A DNA stretch of 64,000 bases from Burkholderiales bacterium (GTDB lineage Bacteria; Pseudomonadota; Gammaproteobacteria; Burkholderiales; Burkholderiaceae_C): contig JAECRL010000010.1 in assembly GCA_016000265.1 (NCBI GenBank), positions 62,001-126,000 on the forward strand. Direction: 5' to 3'. A model generated the notes under the pieces. That model was not told where the DNA came from. It did not search any database and saw only the letters and a list, made by a program, of their open reading frames with translations. This document shows, one piece after another, positions 20,711-29,813 of the stretch. Each line of letters starts with the position of its first letter. Within the stretch, counting starts at the first letter, position 1. A program made the position numbers and the translations under genes.

Positions 20711-22129
20711 TCAGATCGGCAGGCCGACGAGGTCGTGGCCTTCCACAGCCACGATGCGGGCGCGGGTGAATTCGCCCACCTTCAGCGTCTTGCTGGCCTT
20801 CTCGGGCGGCAGCAGGCGCACGGTGCCGTCGATCTCGGGCGCATCGGCGTAGGTGCGGCCCACGCCGCCCTTGCGGCCCAGGGCCGGGGCGCTGTCCACC
20901 AGCACCTGCATGGTCGCGCCCACGCGGCGCTGCAGCTTGGCGACCGACACGGCCTCGGCCACTTCCATGAAGCGGGCGCGGCGCTCTTCGCGGACCTCGT
21001 CGGGCAAGGCGCCATCCAGCGCATTGGCCGGCGCGCCATCGATGGGCGAGTAGGCAAAGCAGCCAGCGCGGTCGATCTCGGCTTCTTTCAGGAAGTCCAG
21101 CAGGTGGGCGAACTCGGCTTCGGTTTCACCCGGGAAGCCGGCGATGAAGGTCGAGCGCACCACGATTTCGGGGCAAATCTCGCGCCAGCGGCGCAGGCGG
21201 TCGAGGTTCTTCTCGCCATTGGCCGGGCGCTTCATGCGCTTGAGCACGTCGGGGTGCGAGTGCTGGAAAGGCACGTCCAGGTAAGGCAGCACCAGGCCTT
21301 CGGCCATCAGCGGGATGACGTCGTCCACGTGCGGGTACGGGTACACGTAGTGCAGGCGCACCCAGGCGCCGTGGGCCTTGGCCAGCTCGCCCAGCTGGGC
21401 CACCAGGTCGAGCATGCGGGTCTTGACCGGCTTGCCGTCCCAGAAACCCATCACGTACTTGACGTCGACGCCATAGGCGCTGGTGTCCTGGCTGATGACC
21501 AGCAGCTCTTTCACGCCGGACTCGAACAGCGCGCGGGCCTCGTTGAGCACCTCGCCAATCGGGCGCGAGACCAGGTCGCCGCGCATGCTGGGGATGATGC
21601 AGAAGCTGCAGCGGTGGTTGCAGCCCTCGGAGATCTTCAGGTAGGCGAAGTGCCTGGGCGTGAGCTTGATGCCCGCGATGCCGCGCGCCTCGGGCACGAG
21701 GTCGATGAAGGGGTCGTGCGGCTTGGGCACGTGCAGGTGCACCGCGTCCATCACCTCTTGCGTGGCGTGGGGACCGGTGACGGCCAGCACGCTGGGGTGC
21801 ACGTCCTTGACCAGGTTGCTGCCCGCGTCCGCACCCGCCTTGGCGCCCAGGCAGCCGGTGACGATGACCTTGCCGTTCTCGGCCAGGGCCTCGCCGATGG
21901 TGTCCAGGCTTTCCTTGACGGCATCGTCGATGAAGCCGCAGGTGTTGACGATGACGAGGTCGGCGCCCGCGAAGGTCTTGCTGGTCTCGTAGCCCTCGGC
22001 GCGGAGCTGGGTCAGGATCAGTTCGGAGTCCGTCAAGGCCTTTGGACATCCAAGGCTGACAAACCCGATTTTGGGGGCGGAGCCGGCGGCCGCTGCGGTG
22101 CCGCTGGTGGGGGTGTGTTCGCTGCTCAT
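20711..22129 (-). CDS. rimO: ribosomal protein S12 methylthiotransferase
   Basis: RimO is a radical SAM enzyme that adds a methylthio group to an aspartate of ribosomal protein S12. The 472 residues have an N-terminal UPF0004 domain with cysteines in [12 protein letters not shown] (C28), VNTCGF and VTGCLGAKA, which bind the auxiliary iron-sulfur cluster. The radical SAM motif follows in [19 protein letters not shown] (CxxxCxxC). A TRAM domain occupies the last 65 or so residues. The ATG at 22129 overlaps the truD stop as ATGA, so the two are coupled. A long open frame upstream belongs to the truD shadow. YcaO, reported to assist RimO in E. coli, is encoded at 2102-4324. Confidence 0.97.
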   Translation of the reverse strand: MSSEHTPTSGTAAAAGSAPKIGFVSLGCPKALTDSELILTQLRAEGYETSKTFAGADLVIVNTCGFIDDAVKESLDTIGEALAENGKVIVTGCLGAKAGADAGSNLVKDVHPSVLAVTGPHATQEVMDAVHLHVPKPHDPFIDLVPEARGIAGIKLTPRHFAYLKISEGCNHRCSFCIIPSMRGDLVSRPIGEVLNEARALFESGVKELLVISQDTSAYGVDVKYVMGFWDGKPVKTRMLDLVAQLGELAKAHGAWVRLHYVYPYPHVDDVIPLMAEGLVLPYLDVPFQHSHPDVLKRMKRPANGEKNLDRLRRWREICPEIVVRSTFIAGFPGETEAEFAHLLDFLKEAEIDRAGCFAYSPIDGAPANALDGALPDEVREERRARFMEVAEAVSVAKLQRRVGATMQVLVDSAPALGRKGGVGRTYADAPEIDGTVRLLPPEKASKTLKVGEFTRARIVAVEGHDLVGLPI

Positions 22130-23187
22130 GGGGCGAGATTGTCCGGCAAATCGGGTTCGGGGTGGCGGTCGGGCTCCGTGGTGCGGAGGATTTCGTTCAG
22201 AACGGACGTGGCGTAATTCCCGGCGGGCAAGGTGAACGTGAGCACCAGTTGGTCGGTCTGGTGGTCGACGGGGTGGTCGGCTTTCTGCCACGCCCATGAC
22301 ATGTCCACCGGGCGCGCCACCAGGGGCCGGCGCGCCTGATCCAGTCCGGCGTGTTCCATGCCGTCGCACAAGGTGGCGTGACGCTCGGCCACGCCGCTTT
22401 CCAGGGCCAGCGCCTGGTCGGTGGTGCTCAAGCGCCCCCGTCCCCACAGGGGACCGGTGGGCTGGCCCGCCTCGTCCAGGACGTCACCGGGCAGGGTCTG
22501 GCCCCAGAGGCCCTGCTGAATGCGCAGCGCCAGCACCTCGTTGAAAACGAAAGAGCGCACCGCCGACAGGTAGAGGCCCTTTTTCTTCGGGTTGCGCACG
22601 CGGATCTCGCGCGCCAACATGGCCCGCCCCTGCTCGACGTTGCCGCCCTCGGAGCCAAACCGCTGGGCGCCAAAGTAGTTGGGCACGCCTTGTGCAGCAA
22701 CGGCCTTCAGGTTGGCCTCCAAGGCCTGCATGGCCTCTGGCTCGCCGGTCACGTCACGCAACACGATGCGAAACTGGTTGCCCTGCAGGTCGCCGGGGCG
22801 CAGTTTCTTCACGTGGCGGCTCTGAGCCAGCACCTTGAATTCCGGGTGTTGAAGCTGGGTCAGGTCGGGCGTTTCGCCGGTTTTTCCGCTCGGCAGGTAG
22901 ATGCTGAACCACTGACGGGTGACGGCCCAGCGGTCCTTGAGGCCGGCATAGCCCACGTCACGCTCCTGCACGCCGGCGGCTTCAGCCAGCTGCTGGGCGA
23001 CGAAGGCGGTGTTGGCGCCGTTCTTTTCGATGTCCAGCCAGATGTGTTCGCCCTCACCGGAGGGCAACTGCAGCGGCAGCTCGGTCACGGCGAAATCCTC
23101 GTTGAAGCGTTTCAGCGTGGCGCTGGCGCCGCTGGACGGATGGGCGTTGGGCCACTGCGGCAAGGTCGTGTATCGAGCGTCGTTCAT
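22126..23187 (-). CDS. truD: tRNA pseudouridine(13) synthase
   Basis: TruD converts U13 of tRNA-Glu to pseudouridine. The 353 residues contain the family signature around the catalytic aspartate, [20 protein letters not shown], the upstream [20 protein letters not shown] strand, the segment [17 protein letters not shown], and the TRUD insertion. Length matches the family (about 350). It is the first gene of a minus-strand run with rimO, metC, the macroglobulin and pbpC, and overlaps rimO by 4 bases. I see no clear promoter in the 163 bases upstream. Confidence 0.96.
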   Translation of the reverse strand: MNDARYTTLPQWPNAHPSSGASATLKRFNEDFAVTELPLQLPSGEGEHIWLDIEKNGANTAFVAQQLAEAAGVQERDVGYAGLKDRWAVTRQWFSIYLPSGKTGETPDLTQLQHPEFKVLAQSRHVKKLRPGDLQGNQFRIVLRDVTGEPEAMQALEANLKAVAAQGVPNYFGAQRFGSEGGNVEQGRAMLAREIRVRNPKKKGLYLSAVRSFVFNEVLALRIQQGLWGQTLPGDVLDEAGQPTGPLWGRGRLSTTDQALALESGVAERHATLCDGMEHAGLDQARRPLVARPVDMSWAWQKADHPVDHQTDQLVLTFTLPAGNYATSVLNEILRTTEPDRHPEPDLPDNLAP

Positions 23188-23350
23188 GAGGGGGCTGACG
23201 GCACCGGCTGTCGATGGAGGCGGGCCGTGATTGTCTCCCCACCCGAACGACCAGACCTCGCATGGCTCGCCAGGGGGGGAGCGCAGCGCCTTCTAAATGG
23301 GGGGCGGGACGAGCGGTCGCCGATCAATTCGGCGCGAACTGGCTTGCGGC

Positions 23351-23833
23351 TCAATGAACCCGCAGCACCTCAAACTGCTGTCGGATGGGTGCGACCTGCA
23401 TCGACACCTCATCACCCTCACATTTGCCCAGCATGGCCCGGCCCAACGGGGATTCACTGCTGATGACCTGAACGAGCTGGGTGCCGCTGACCAGTTTCAT
23501 GCTGCCGCCCTCCGGGCCGAGAAAGAGCTGTTGCTGCCTGTCGTCGGAGTCGACCAGGCAGACCAGCGCACCGAGCTGTATGCCTTGGCTGGGGTCATAG
23601 GGACGCGGGCGGAACTGGCGCCAAGTGACCATCGCCTGGCGGATGGCTTCGGCGCGACGAGCTTGGCCGGTGGCCAGGTAGGCGGCCTCAAGTCCCAAGG
23701 TGTCGTACTTGTTTTCGGCGATGTTTTCTTCGTGGGTCGCCGTCTCATGGGCCACACGCGCCGCCTGTTCGGCCTGCAGCAGGTCTTCGGCTAGCCGTTC
23801 CAGCACCTGCTGCTGCAGCAAGAATTTATCCAT
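23351..23833 (-). CDS. GreA/GreB-family transcription factor-like protein
   Basis: A 160-residue protein with the two-part layout of Gre factors. An N-terminal helical hairpin (LLQQQVLERLAEDLLQAEQA, then HEENIAENKYDTLGLEAAYLA) is followed by a C-terminal FKBP-like domain. The C-terminal domain shows VCLVDSDDRQQQLFLGPEGGS and the signature SSESPLGRAMLGKCEGDEVSM, equivalent to SPIGRALLGKxxGDEV in GreA. The tip of the hairpin lacks the clear DxxE acidic pair of GreA/GreB, so transcript cleavage activity is uncertain. It may be a Gre-like competitor such as Rnk or GfhA types. The ATG at 23833 fits the family start. Confidence 0.8.
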   Translation of the reverse strand: MDKFLLQQQVLERLAEDLLQAEQAARVAHETATHEENIAENKYDTLGLEAAYLATGQARRAEAIRQAMVTWRQFRPRPYDPSQGIQLGALVCLVDSDDRQQQLFLGPEGGSMKLVSGTQLVQVISSESPLGRAMLGKCEGDEVSMQVAPIRQQFEVLRVH

Positions 23834-24023
23834 GGTGGAGCGTGGGCATGTCGAACAAACCGAACCAACAGGGGCGTTCCTGATTATGAAGGGCCCCACG
23901 GGCCTTCGAAGCGGCTGTTGGCGGCGGGTCGATTTCAGCCACGGGTCGACCGCCATTCACCCCACCGGCGGTGAACGTCGGCAACCTGCCCGAGGCCGGC
24001 GCGGCGGCTGACAACGCCGCGCC

Positions 24024-24464
24024 ATGCACAATGCGCCCACCATGGACACCGCCCCCTCCAGCACCCGCAGCCCCACCCTCCGTGAAGACGAGGTCGAGGT
24101 CACGGCCGTGCGCGCCCAGGGCGCCGGGGGCCAGAACGTCAACAAGGTGTCCAGCGCCATCCACCTGCGCTTCGACATCGCCGCATCCTCCCTGCCCGAG
24201 GACATCAAGGCGCGCCTGCTGTGCCTGAGCGACCGCCGCATCACCTCCCAGGGCGTGGTGGTGCTGAAGGCGCAAACGCACCGCAGCCAGGACATGAACC
24301 GCAGCGAGGCCCTGGCGCGCCTGCAGGAGCTGATCGACAGCGTGGCCAGCGTGCCGCCCGAGCGCCGCGCCACCAAGCCGACGCGCGCTTCACAGCGCCG
24401 CCGCGTCGAGGGCAAGCGCCAGCGCAGCGAGGTCAAGACCCTGCGCGGGCGGGTGAGCGACTGA
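24024..24464 (+). CDS. arfB: alternative ribosome-rescue factor ArfB (YaeJ)
   Basis: ArfB hydrolyses peptidyl-tRNA on stalled ribosomes without tmRNA. The 146 residues contain the release-factor motif GGQ in VRAQGAGGQNVNKVSSAIHL, followed by LRFDIAASSLPED and RITSQGVVVLKAQTHRSQ. The C-terminal tail is highly basic (RRRVEGKRQRSEVKTLRGRV) and would fill the empty mRNA channel. It is too short to be a class I release factor. The start may be the second ATG at 24042, since E. coli ArfB has few residues before the equivalent ELEIT strand. It converges on the response-regulator gene with a 4-base gap. Confidence 0.94.
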   Translation: MHNAPTMDTAPSSTRSPTLREDEVEVTAVRAQGAGGQNVNKVSSAIHLRFDIAASSLPEDIKARLLCLSDRRITSQGVVVLKAQTHRSQDMNRSEALARLQELIDSVASVPPERRATKPTRASQRRRVEGKRQRSEVKTLRGRVSD

Positions 24465-24468
24465 GGCG

Positions 24469-25104
24469 CTAGCCCGCCGCCAGCCACCCCGCCAGCTCCG
24501 CCGCCGACTTCACGCCCAGCTTGGAGAACACCCGCGCGCGGTGCACCTCCACCGTTCGCACCGCGATGTGCAGCTCATCGGCGATCACCTTGTTGAGCTT
24601 GCCCGCGGCCACCCGGTGCATCACCTCGCGCTCGCGCTCGCTCAAGCTGGCCAGGCGGGCCTGGCGCTCCATCGCCGCGGCGTTGTCCGCCAGCGAAGCC
24701 GCCTCCACCGCCAGCGCCTGCTCGATGCGGTCGACCAGGGTGTTGTCGCTGTAAGGCTTTTCCAGGAAGTCGAACGCGCCTTTCTTGAGCGCCTCCACCA
24801 CCATCGGGATGTCGCCGTGGCCGCTGAGGAAGAGCACCGGGTTGCGCAGGCCCAGCGCGATCAAGGCCTCGTGCAACTGCAGCCCGGAGGTCGGCTCCAT
24901 GCGCACGTCCAGGACGAAGACGCCGCGCACCGGCTGCGGCGCCTGCTCCAGGTGCGCCAGCAAACTGGCTGCGCCGTCGAAGGCCAGCACCGCCAGGCCG
25001 CGCGAGCCCAGCAAGAAGGTCAAGGCGTCGCGCACGATGGCGTCGTCGTCCACCAGGTAGACCCAGCCCGAGCCAGGGGCCGCTGAAAGGGGATGGGCGC
25101 TCAT
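24469..25104 (-). CDS. FixJ/DctR-type response regulator
   Basis: A 211-residue transcription factor with a receiver domain (about 13-130) and a LuxR-type helix-turn-helix (about 150-205). The phosphoacceptor is D66 in VFVLDVRMEPTSGL. Other receiver residues are the acidic DDD at 19-21, the SGHGD segment and the lysine in LEKPYSDNTL. The DNA-binding part has LSEREREVMHRVAAGKLNKVIADEL and RTVEVHRARVFSKLGVKSAAEL. The ATG overlaps the stop of the sensor kinase gene (ATGA), so the two form a cognate pair. The nearby divergent carboxylate-transporter operon is the likely target, by analogy with DctS/DctR. Confidence 0.92.
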   Translation of the reverse strand: MSAHPLSAAPGSGWVYLVDDDAIVRDALTFLLGSRGLAVLAFDGAASLLAHLEQAPQPVRGVFVLDVRMEPTSGLQLHEALIALGLRNPVLFLSGHGDIPMVVEALKKGAFDFLEKPYSDNTLVDRIEQALAVEAASLADNAAAMERQARLASLSEREREVMHRVAAGKLNKVIADELHIAVRTVEVHRARVFSKLGVKSAAELAGWLAAG

Positions 25105-27146
25105 GCAGGGTTCTCCGTGTCGTTGTCGTTGTCGTTGTCGTTGTCGGTATCGGCGTCGGTGGTCGGCAGGCTGAACGCGAACATCGCCCCGCCCGATGGC
25201 GATTCGCTGGCGTCCAGCGCCCCGTAGTGCAGCTCGATGATGGAGCGGCAGATGGCCAGGCCCATGCCCATGCCATCGCTCTTGGTCGTGAAGAACGGCG
25301 CGCACAGCGTGGCCACCGTTTGCCCGTGCAGGCCCGGCCCGCTGTCGCTGACGGACACCCGCACGAAAGGGGTCACCGAAGGCGCTGCGCACGAGGCCTC
25401 CGCGTGGATGCGGATGCGCCGCGGGCCCTCCTGGCCGGCCATCGCGTCGCAGGCGTTGCGCACCAGGTTGACCACCACCTGCTCGATGAGCACCGGGTCG
25501 GCGATCACGCGCGGCAGGTCGTCGGCCAGCTCCAGGCTCACCTCCACCTCGTGGCGGGCGATGTCGCGCTTGAGCAGCCCCACCCCGGAGGCGATCACCT
25601 CGTGCAGGTCGCACGGCTCGCGCTGGGGCTCACGGCGTGTGAGGAACTCGCGGATGCGCTTGACGATGCGCGCGGCCTGCCCCGCCTGCTCGCCCTGGCG
25701 CTGCAAGGCCTTTAGCACGGGCTCGGGCACGTCGCTGCGCCCCGACAAGGCATTGAGCAAACCCGTGTTGTAGCTGGTGATGGCCGACAGCGGCTGGTTG
25801 AGCTCGTGCGCCAGCGTCGAGGCCACCTCGCCGAGCATGGTCAGGCGGGCCTGGTGGGCCACCGCCTCCATCTGGCGGCGCTCGCGCTCTTCCAGTTGCT
25901 TGCGCTCGGTGATGTTGACGATGGAGGCCATCCAGCCGATCTGCACGCCTTGCGCGTCCACCAGTGGGGCCTCGTAGACCATCACCTCCACGATGTGACC
26001 GTCGCGGTGCTGCCAGCGAGACTCGTAGCCGCCTCGAGGGGCCTGGCCGGCCATGTTGCGCAGGTGGCGCCGCATGCTCTGGTCGAGCTCGTCGGGCACC
26101 CAGTAAGGCATGGGCGGCAGCAGGCCCACCAGCTCTTCGGGCTGGCGCCCCACCATGTCGGCCATGGTCTTGTTGACGTAGATGAGTCGGCCGTCGAGGT
26201 CGCGCGCGCGGATGCCCACGGCCAGCGAGTCCTCCATCGCCGTGCGCCACGCGGCCTCGGTGCGCCAGGCCTCTTCGGCGCGCGAGACGCTGCGCATCTG
26301 CTTGCGCAGCATGACCGAGGCGCCCGCGATCAAGCCCAGGAAGCCCAGCATCAGCGCCACCGGCAGGGTTCGCCACCACGGTGCGATGCGCTCGCGCGAG
26401 GCCAGCTCCAGCCAGGCACTCGGCAGCGACGGCCCCAGGCTGACGCGGTACCAGGCCTGGCCCTCGTCGCGCGGGCCCTCGACGGTCGCGGCGATGACGT
26501 CATCACCGTCGTCGACCATGCGGATGTCGTATTTGCTGGCCAGCCACCAGGGCACCTTCTCGCGCAACAAGGCCGCCGCTGAAAAACGCGCCACCAGCAG
26601 GCCGCCCGGGCGGTCCGTTCGCCCCGCCAGTGACACCGACAGGTGGCCCGTCAAGCCGCCGTCGTTGCTCAGTTGCCGGCGCGTGGCGCCCACCGGGTCA
26701 GCCTCCTCGGGCTGGTGCGCCTGGATGCGGCCGGCGTCGCTCAACCAGGTCACGCTGACCCAGAAGCGCCGCAACCCGTCGAGCACCACCGGGTGGGCGT
26801 CGAAGGCCTGAGGGGTCAGGCGGCGTGAGTCGATCAGGTCGGCCAGGATGCCGAGTTGCGCCAGCTCCCCGTCCAGGCGCCCCGTCATCTGGGCCTCCAG
26901 CGAGAGCGCGTCCGAGATCATCTCCTCGCGTTGGGCCGTCAGGCTGGCCTGCTCCTGGCTGCGCAACCAGAACATCACGCCCCCCACCACCAGCAGCGAC
27001 AGGATCAGGGGCCAGGCCCACAACGAAGCCGGCACGCGCACGGGCGAGCCGAACAGCCGCAGGCGAGGCTGAGGCGGCACAGAGAGGGTGGGACGGGGCG
27101 GGACGCTGACAGGGGAAGCCATGGCACCTGGGGTTAACGAGCCCAT
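25101..27146 (-). CDS. membrane sensor histidine kinase, DctS-like
   Basis: A 681-residue inner-membrane kinase. Transmembrane helix 1 is at about 42-61 and helix 2 at about 258-280, with a periplasmic sensing domain of some 200 residues between them. A cytoplasmic PAS domain follows, ending in the PAC-like WMASIVNITERKQLE. The HisKA motif is TLAHELNQPLSAITSYN, and the HATPase has VNLVRNACDAM, SDSGPGL and FFTTKSDGMGMGLAICRSI. This is the layout of DctS/DctB sensors of C4-dicarboxylates. The ATG at 27146 is preferred because GAGGG precedes it; an ATG at 27122 is possible. The C-terminus is a run of Asp-Asn repeats. It is divergent from the transporter operon, 127 bases away. Confidence 0.92.
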   Translation of the reverse strand: MGSLTPGAMASPVSVPPRPTLSVPPQPRLRLFGSPVRVPASLWAWPLILSLLVVGGVMFWLRSQEQASLTAQREEMISDALSLEAQMTGRLDGELAQLGILADLIDSRRLTPQAFDAHPVVLDGLRRFWVSVTWLSDAGRIQAHQPEEADPVGATRRQLSNDGGLTGHLSVSLAGRTDRPGGLLVARFSAAALLREKVPWWLASKYDIRMVDDGDDVIAATVEGPRDEGQAWYRVSLGPSLPSAWLELASRERIAPWWRTLPVALMLGFLGLIAGASVMLRKQMRSVSRAEEAWRTEAAWRTAMEDSLAVGIRARDLDGRLIYVNKTMADMVGRQPEELVGLLPPMPYWVPDELDQSMRRHLRNMAGQAPRGGYESRWQHRDGHIVEVMVYEAPLVDAQGVQIGWMASIVNITERKQLEERERRQMEAVAHQARLTMLGEVASTLAHELNQPLSAITSYNTGLLNALSGRSDVPEPVLKALQRQGEQAGQAARIVKRIREFLTRREPQREPCDLHEVIASGVGLLKRDIARHEVEVSLELADDLPRVIADPVLIEQVVVNLVRNACDAMAGQEGPRRIRIHAEASCAAPSVTPFVRVSVSDSGPGLHGQTVATLCAPFFTTKSDGMGMGLAICRSIIELHYGALDASESPSGGAMFAFSLPTTDADTDNDNDNDNDTENPA
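25119..25148. repeat. hexanucleotide repeat at the 3' end of the sensor kinase gene
   Basis: GTCGTT occurs four times in a row (25119-25142), followed by a degenerate fifth unit. On the coding strand it encodes alternating Asp and Asn at the kinase C-terminus. Unit length is a multiple of three, so slippage changes tail length without breaking the frame. Confidence 0.9.
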
Positions 27147-27202
27147 GAACAACCCTCAGTCTAGGCTGCAAGCGCCCAAAAATCCTCGTCAAAGCCGGCC
27201 GA

Positions 27203-27216
27203 TGTGGGATTCCACA
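27203..27216. promoter_or_regulatory. inverted repeat in the kinase/transporter divergent region
   Basis: TGTGG-GATT-CCACA forms a 5-bp inverted repeat with a 4-base spacer. It lies 57 bases upstream of the dctP-like gene and 56 bases upstream of the sensor kinase start. It is the only clear dyad in this 127-base gap and a candidate site for the linked regulator. No obvious sigma-70 or sigma-54 promoter is visible beside it. Confidence 0.35.
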
Positions 27217-27273
27217 ATGGCCGCAGCTCGTGCGCCGGAAAAACAATTTCTCAACCCGCAACGAGAAGACACC

Positions 27274-28314
27274 ATGCGCCCTCACCCCAGCGTCAACGCA
27301 CTGCGCCGCGGCCTCCTGGCCCTGGCAGCCAGCACTGCCTTGACGCCCGCTGCGTTCGCCGAGGGGCCCATCGTCATCAAGTTCAGCCACGTCGTGGCCA
27401 TCGACACCCCCAAGGGCAAGGCCGCCGAGTACTTTGCCAAGCGCGCCGGTGAGCTCACCAAAGGGCGGGTGAAGGTCGAGGTCTACCTCAACAGCCAGCT
27501 CTACAAGGACAAGGAAGAGATCGAGGCGCTGCAACTGGGCTCGGTCCAGATGCTGGCGCCCTCCTTGTCGAAGTTCGCTCACCTGGGCGTCAAGGAATTC
27601 GAAGCCTTCGACCTGCCCTTCATCTTCAACGACTACAACGACCTGCACGCCGTGACCAGCGGCCCCGTGGGCCGCAAGCTGCTCAAGAAGCTCGAGTCGC
27701 GCGGCATCACCGGCTTGGCTTACTGGGACAACGGCTTCAAGGTTATGTCGGCCAACAAACCCCTGAAGAAGCTCGAGGACTACAAAGGCCTGCGCATGCG
27801 CATCCAGCCCTCCAAGGTCCTGGACGCCCAGATGCGCGCCGTGGGCGCCCTGCCCCAGGTGCTGGCCTTCTCCGAAACCTACCAGGCCCTGCAGACCCGG
27901 GTGGTCGACGGCACCGAGAACCCGCCATCCAACCTGTACACGCAGAAGATGCACGAGGTGCAAAAGCACGTGAGCACGACCCACCACGGCTACCTCGGCT
28001 ACGCCGTCGTGGTCAACAAGAAATTCTGGGACGGCCTGCCCAACAGCATCCGCGCAGCCTTGAGCCAGGCCATGACCGAGTCCACCCAGGTGGCCAACGA
28101 CATCGCCTTCCAGGACAACCTGGACGCGCTGGCCAGGATCAAGGCATCCGGCAAGGCCACCGTGTACCAACCCACGATGGAAGAGCGCCAGCAACTCAGG
28201 CGCGCCATGTTGCCCGTGCACCAGCAGATGGCCACGCGCATCGGGATGCAGACCATCGAGGAAATCTACCAAGCCACCGGCTTCAAGCCGCTCCCCACCC
28301 CCCTGACCCCTTGA
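27274..28314 (+). CDS. TRAP-type (DctP family) substrate-binding protein
   Basis: A 346-residue periplasmic binding protein of the DctP family. The signal peptide is at about 1-29 (LLALAASTALTPAAFA). The mature part starts with IVIKFSHVVAIDTPKGKAAEYFAKRA. The conserved carboxylate-binding arginine is in YKGLRMRIQPSKVLDAQMRA, followed by the typical QVLAFSETYQALQTRVVDGTENP. TRAP binding proteins normally serve a DctQ-DctM membrane pair, but neither gene is present. The next genes, 18 bases away, encode a TctC-TctB-TctA transporter. A four-carbon dicarboxylate or similar organic acid is the likely ligand. The start at 27274 is the only one giving a proper signal peptide. Confidence 0.93.
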   Translation: MRPHPSVNALRRGLLALAASTALTPAAFAEGPIVIKFSHVVAIDTPKGKAAEYFAKRAGELTKGRVKVEVYLNSQLYKDKEEIEALQLGSVQMLAPSLSKFAHLGVKEFEAFDLPFIFNDYNDLHAVTSGPVGRKLLKKLESRGITGLAYWDNGFKVMSANKPLKKLEDYKGLRMRIQPSKVLDAQMRAVGALPQVLAFSETYQALQTRVVDGTENPPSNLYTQKMHEVQKHVSTTHHGYLGYAVVVNKKFWDGLPNSIRAALSQAMTESTQVANDIAFQDNLDALARIKASGKATVYQPTMEERQQLRRAMLPVHQQMATRIGMQTIEEIYQATGFKPLPTPLTP

Positions 28315-28332
28315 ACTGAGAACGAGAACACC

Positions 28333-29322
28333 ATGCCGATTCAAACCACCAAGCGTGCCCTGCTCTGCGCCACCCTCGCGTTCACTGCGTTGTCGGGCAC
28401 CCCAGCCCTGGCGCAAACCTTCCCCGACAAGCCGATCACCATGATCGTGCCCTTCGCCGCGGGCGGCCCGACCGACACCGTCGGGCGCATCTACGCGCAG
28501 TCCATGACGGCCTTCCTCAAACAGCAGGTCATCGTCGAAAACGTGGGCGGCGCCGGAGGCACCCTCGGTGCGGCGCGCGTGGCCCGCAGCGAGCCCAATG
28601 GCTACACCATCTTCCTGCACCACATCGGCCAGTCCACCGCACCGGCCCTCTACCGTAAGCTCACCTACAACGCCGCCGACGACTTCACCCCCATCGGCCT
28701 GGTCGCCGACGTGCCGATGACCCTGGTCGCCCGCAAGGACTTCCCGGCCAAGGACCTCAAGGAGCTCATCGCCTACGTGCAGACCCACAAGGACAAGGTC
28801 ACCTACGCCAACGCCGGCGTGGGCTCGGCCTCGCACCTGTGCGGCATGCTGCTGATGTCGGCCATCAAGGCCGACCTGACCACCGTGCCCTACAAAGGCA
28901 CCGGCCCCGCGATGAACGACCTCCTGGGCGGCCAGGTGGACTTCATGTGCGACCAGACCACCAACACCACGGGCCAGATCAAGGCCGGCAAGATCAAGGC
29001 CTACGCCGTGACGACCAAGACCAAGGTCGCCTCGCTGCCCGACATCCCGGTGGCCGACACCAACGGCCTGCCTGGCTTCGAGATCGCCGTCTGGCACGCA
29101 CTGTACGCACCGAAGAACCTGCCCAAGCCCGTCGCCGACAAGCTCGTGGCCGCGCTGCAGCACGCCGTCAAGGACCCGATGGTCAAGCAAAAGCTCGCCG
29201 ACCTGGGCACCGAGCCCGTCGCGCCCGCCCGCGCCACCCCGGCGGCCCTCGACCAGTTCCTGCGCTCGGAAATCGTCAAGTGGACCCGCATCATCAAGCA
29301 AGCCGGCGTCTACGCTGACTGA
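28333..29322 (+). CDS. tctC: TctC/Bug-family substrate-binding protein
   Basis: A 329-residue periplasmic receptor of the tripartite tricarboxylate transporter (TTT) family. The signal peptide is at about 1-29 (ALLCATLAFTALSGTPALA). The mature protein begins FPDKPITMIVPFAAGGPTDT, the hallmark of Bug proteins, followed by VGGAGGTLGAARVARSEPNGYT and VTYANAGVGSASHLCG. The ligand is a carboxylated compound, but which one cannot be read from sequence. Its translation start is preceded by AACGAGAACACC, almost the same as the leader of the dctP-like gene upstream (AACGAGAAGACACC). Confidence 0.95.
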   Translation: MPIQTTKRALLCATLAFTALSGTPALAQTFPDKPITMIVPFAAGGPTDTVGRIYAQSMTAFLKQQVIVENVGGAGGTLGAARVARSEPNGYTIFLHHIGQSTAPALYRKLTYNAADDFTPIGLVADVPMTLVARKDFPAKDLKELIAYVQTHKDKVTYANAGVGSASHLCGMLLMSAIKADLTTVPYKGTGPAMNDLLGGQVDFMCDQTTNTTGQIKAGKIKAYAVTTKTKVASLPDIPVADTNGLPGFEIAVWHALYAPKNLPKPVADKLVAALQHAVKDPMVKQKLADLGTEPVAPARATPAALDQFLRSEIVKWTRIIKQAGVYAD

Positions 29323-29336
29323 CCCAGGGACTCAAG

Positions 29337-29798
29337 ATGGCAAGCTTCATCCGCGACCCGAAAGACTTCCTCTCCGGGCTCATGTTCCTGGGTTTCGGTG
29401 GCTCGGCCATCTTCCTGGGCCAGGACTATGAAGTGGGCCGGGCCATCCGAATGGGCCCGGGCTACTTCCCCCTGTTTCTCTCCGGGCTGCTGTGTCTGGT
29501 GGGCGCCGCCTGCGTCATCCGATCGCTGGCGCGCCCCGGCGAGCCCGTCGCCGGCCTGGCCTTCAAGCCTTTGATCCTGGTGGTGGTGTCCACCCTGGTG
29601 TTCGGCTTGCTGCTGCGCAACGCCGGGATGGTGGCCGCACTGGCGGTGTCGATCCTGCTGAGCTCCCTGGCCAGCAGCAAGTTCTCACTCAAAGCCGCCG
29701 CGCTGACGATCGTGTTGCTGTCGGCGTTTTGCTACCTCGTCTTCCTCAAAGCCCTTGGCCTGCCGATCCCCCTGATCGGACCGTGGCTGGGTGGCTGA
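29337..29798 (+). CDS. tctB: TTT transporter small membrane subunit TctB
   Basis: A 153-residue inner-membrane protein with four predicted transmembrane segments, the small subunit of TTT transporters. The N-terminal IRDPKDFLSGLMFLGFGGSAI and the segment GRAIRMGPGYFPLFLSGLL are typical of TctB. It lies 14 bases after tctC and 15 bases before tctA. Sequence conservation of TctB is low across the family, so position supports the call as much as motifs do. Confidence 0.93.
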   Translation: MASFIRDPKDFLSGLMFLGFGGSAIFLGQDYEVGRAIRMGPGYFPLFLSGLLCLVGAACVIRSLARPGEPVAGLAFKPLILVVVSTLVFGLLLRNAGMVAALAVSILLSSLASSKFSLKAAALTIVLLSAFCYLVFLKALGLPIPLIGPWLGG

Positions 29799-29813
29799 GC
29801 GGCAACTGGAGTC

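Noticed and set aside
26698-29301. 867-codon open frame on the minus strand across the dctP-like and tctC genes
   Set aside because: It runs antisense through two clear genes and into the kinase start. Its composition (Gly/Val/His/Asp repeats) is typical of antisense frames in high-GC DNA.
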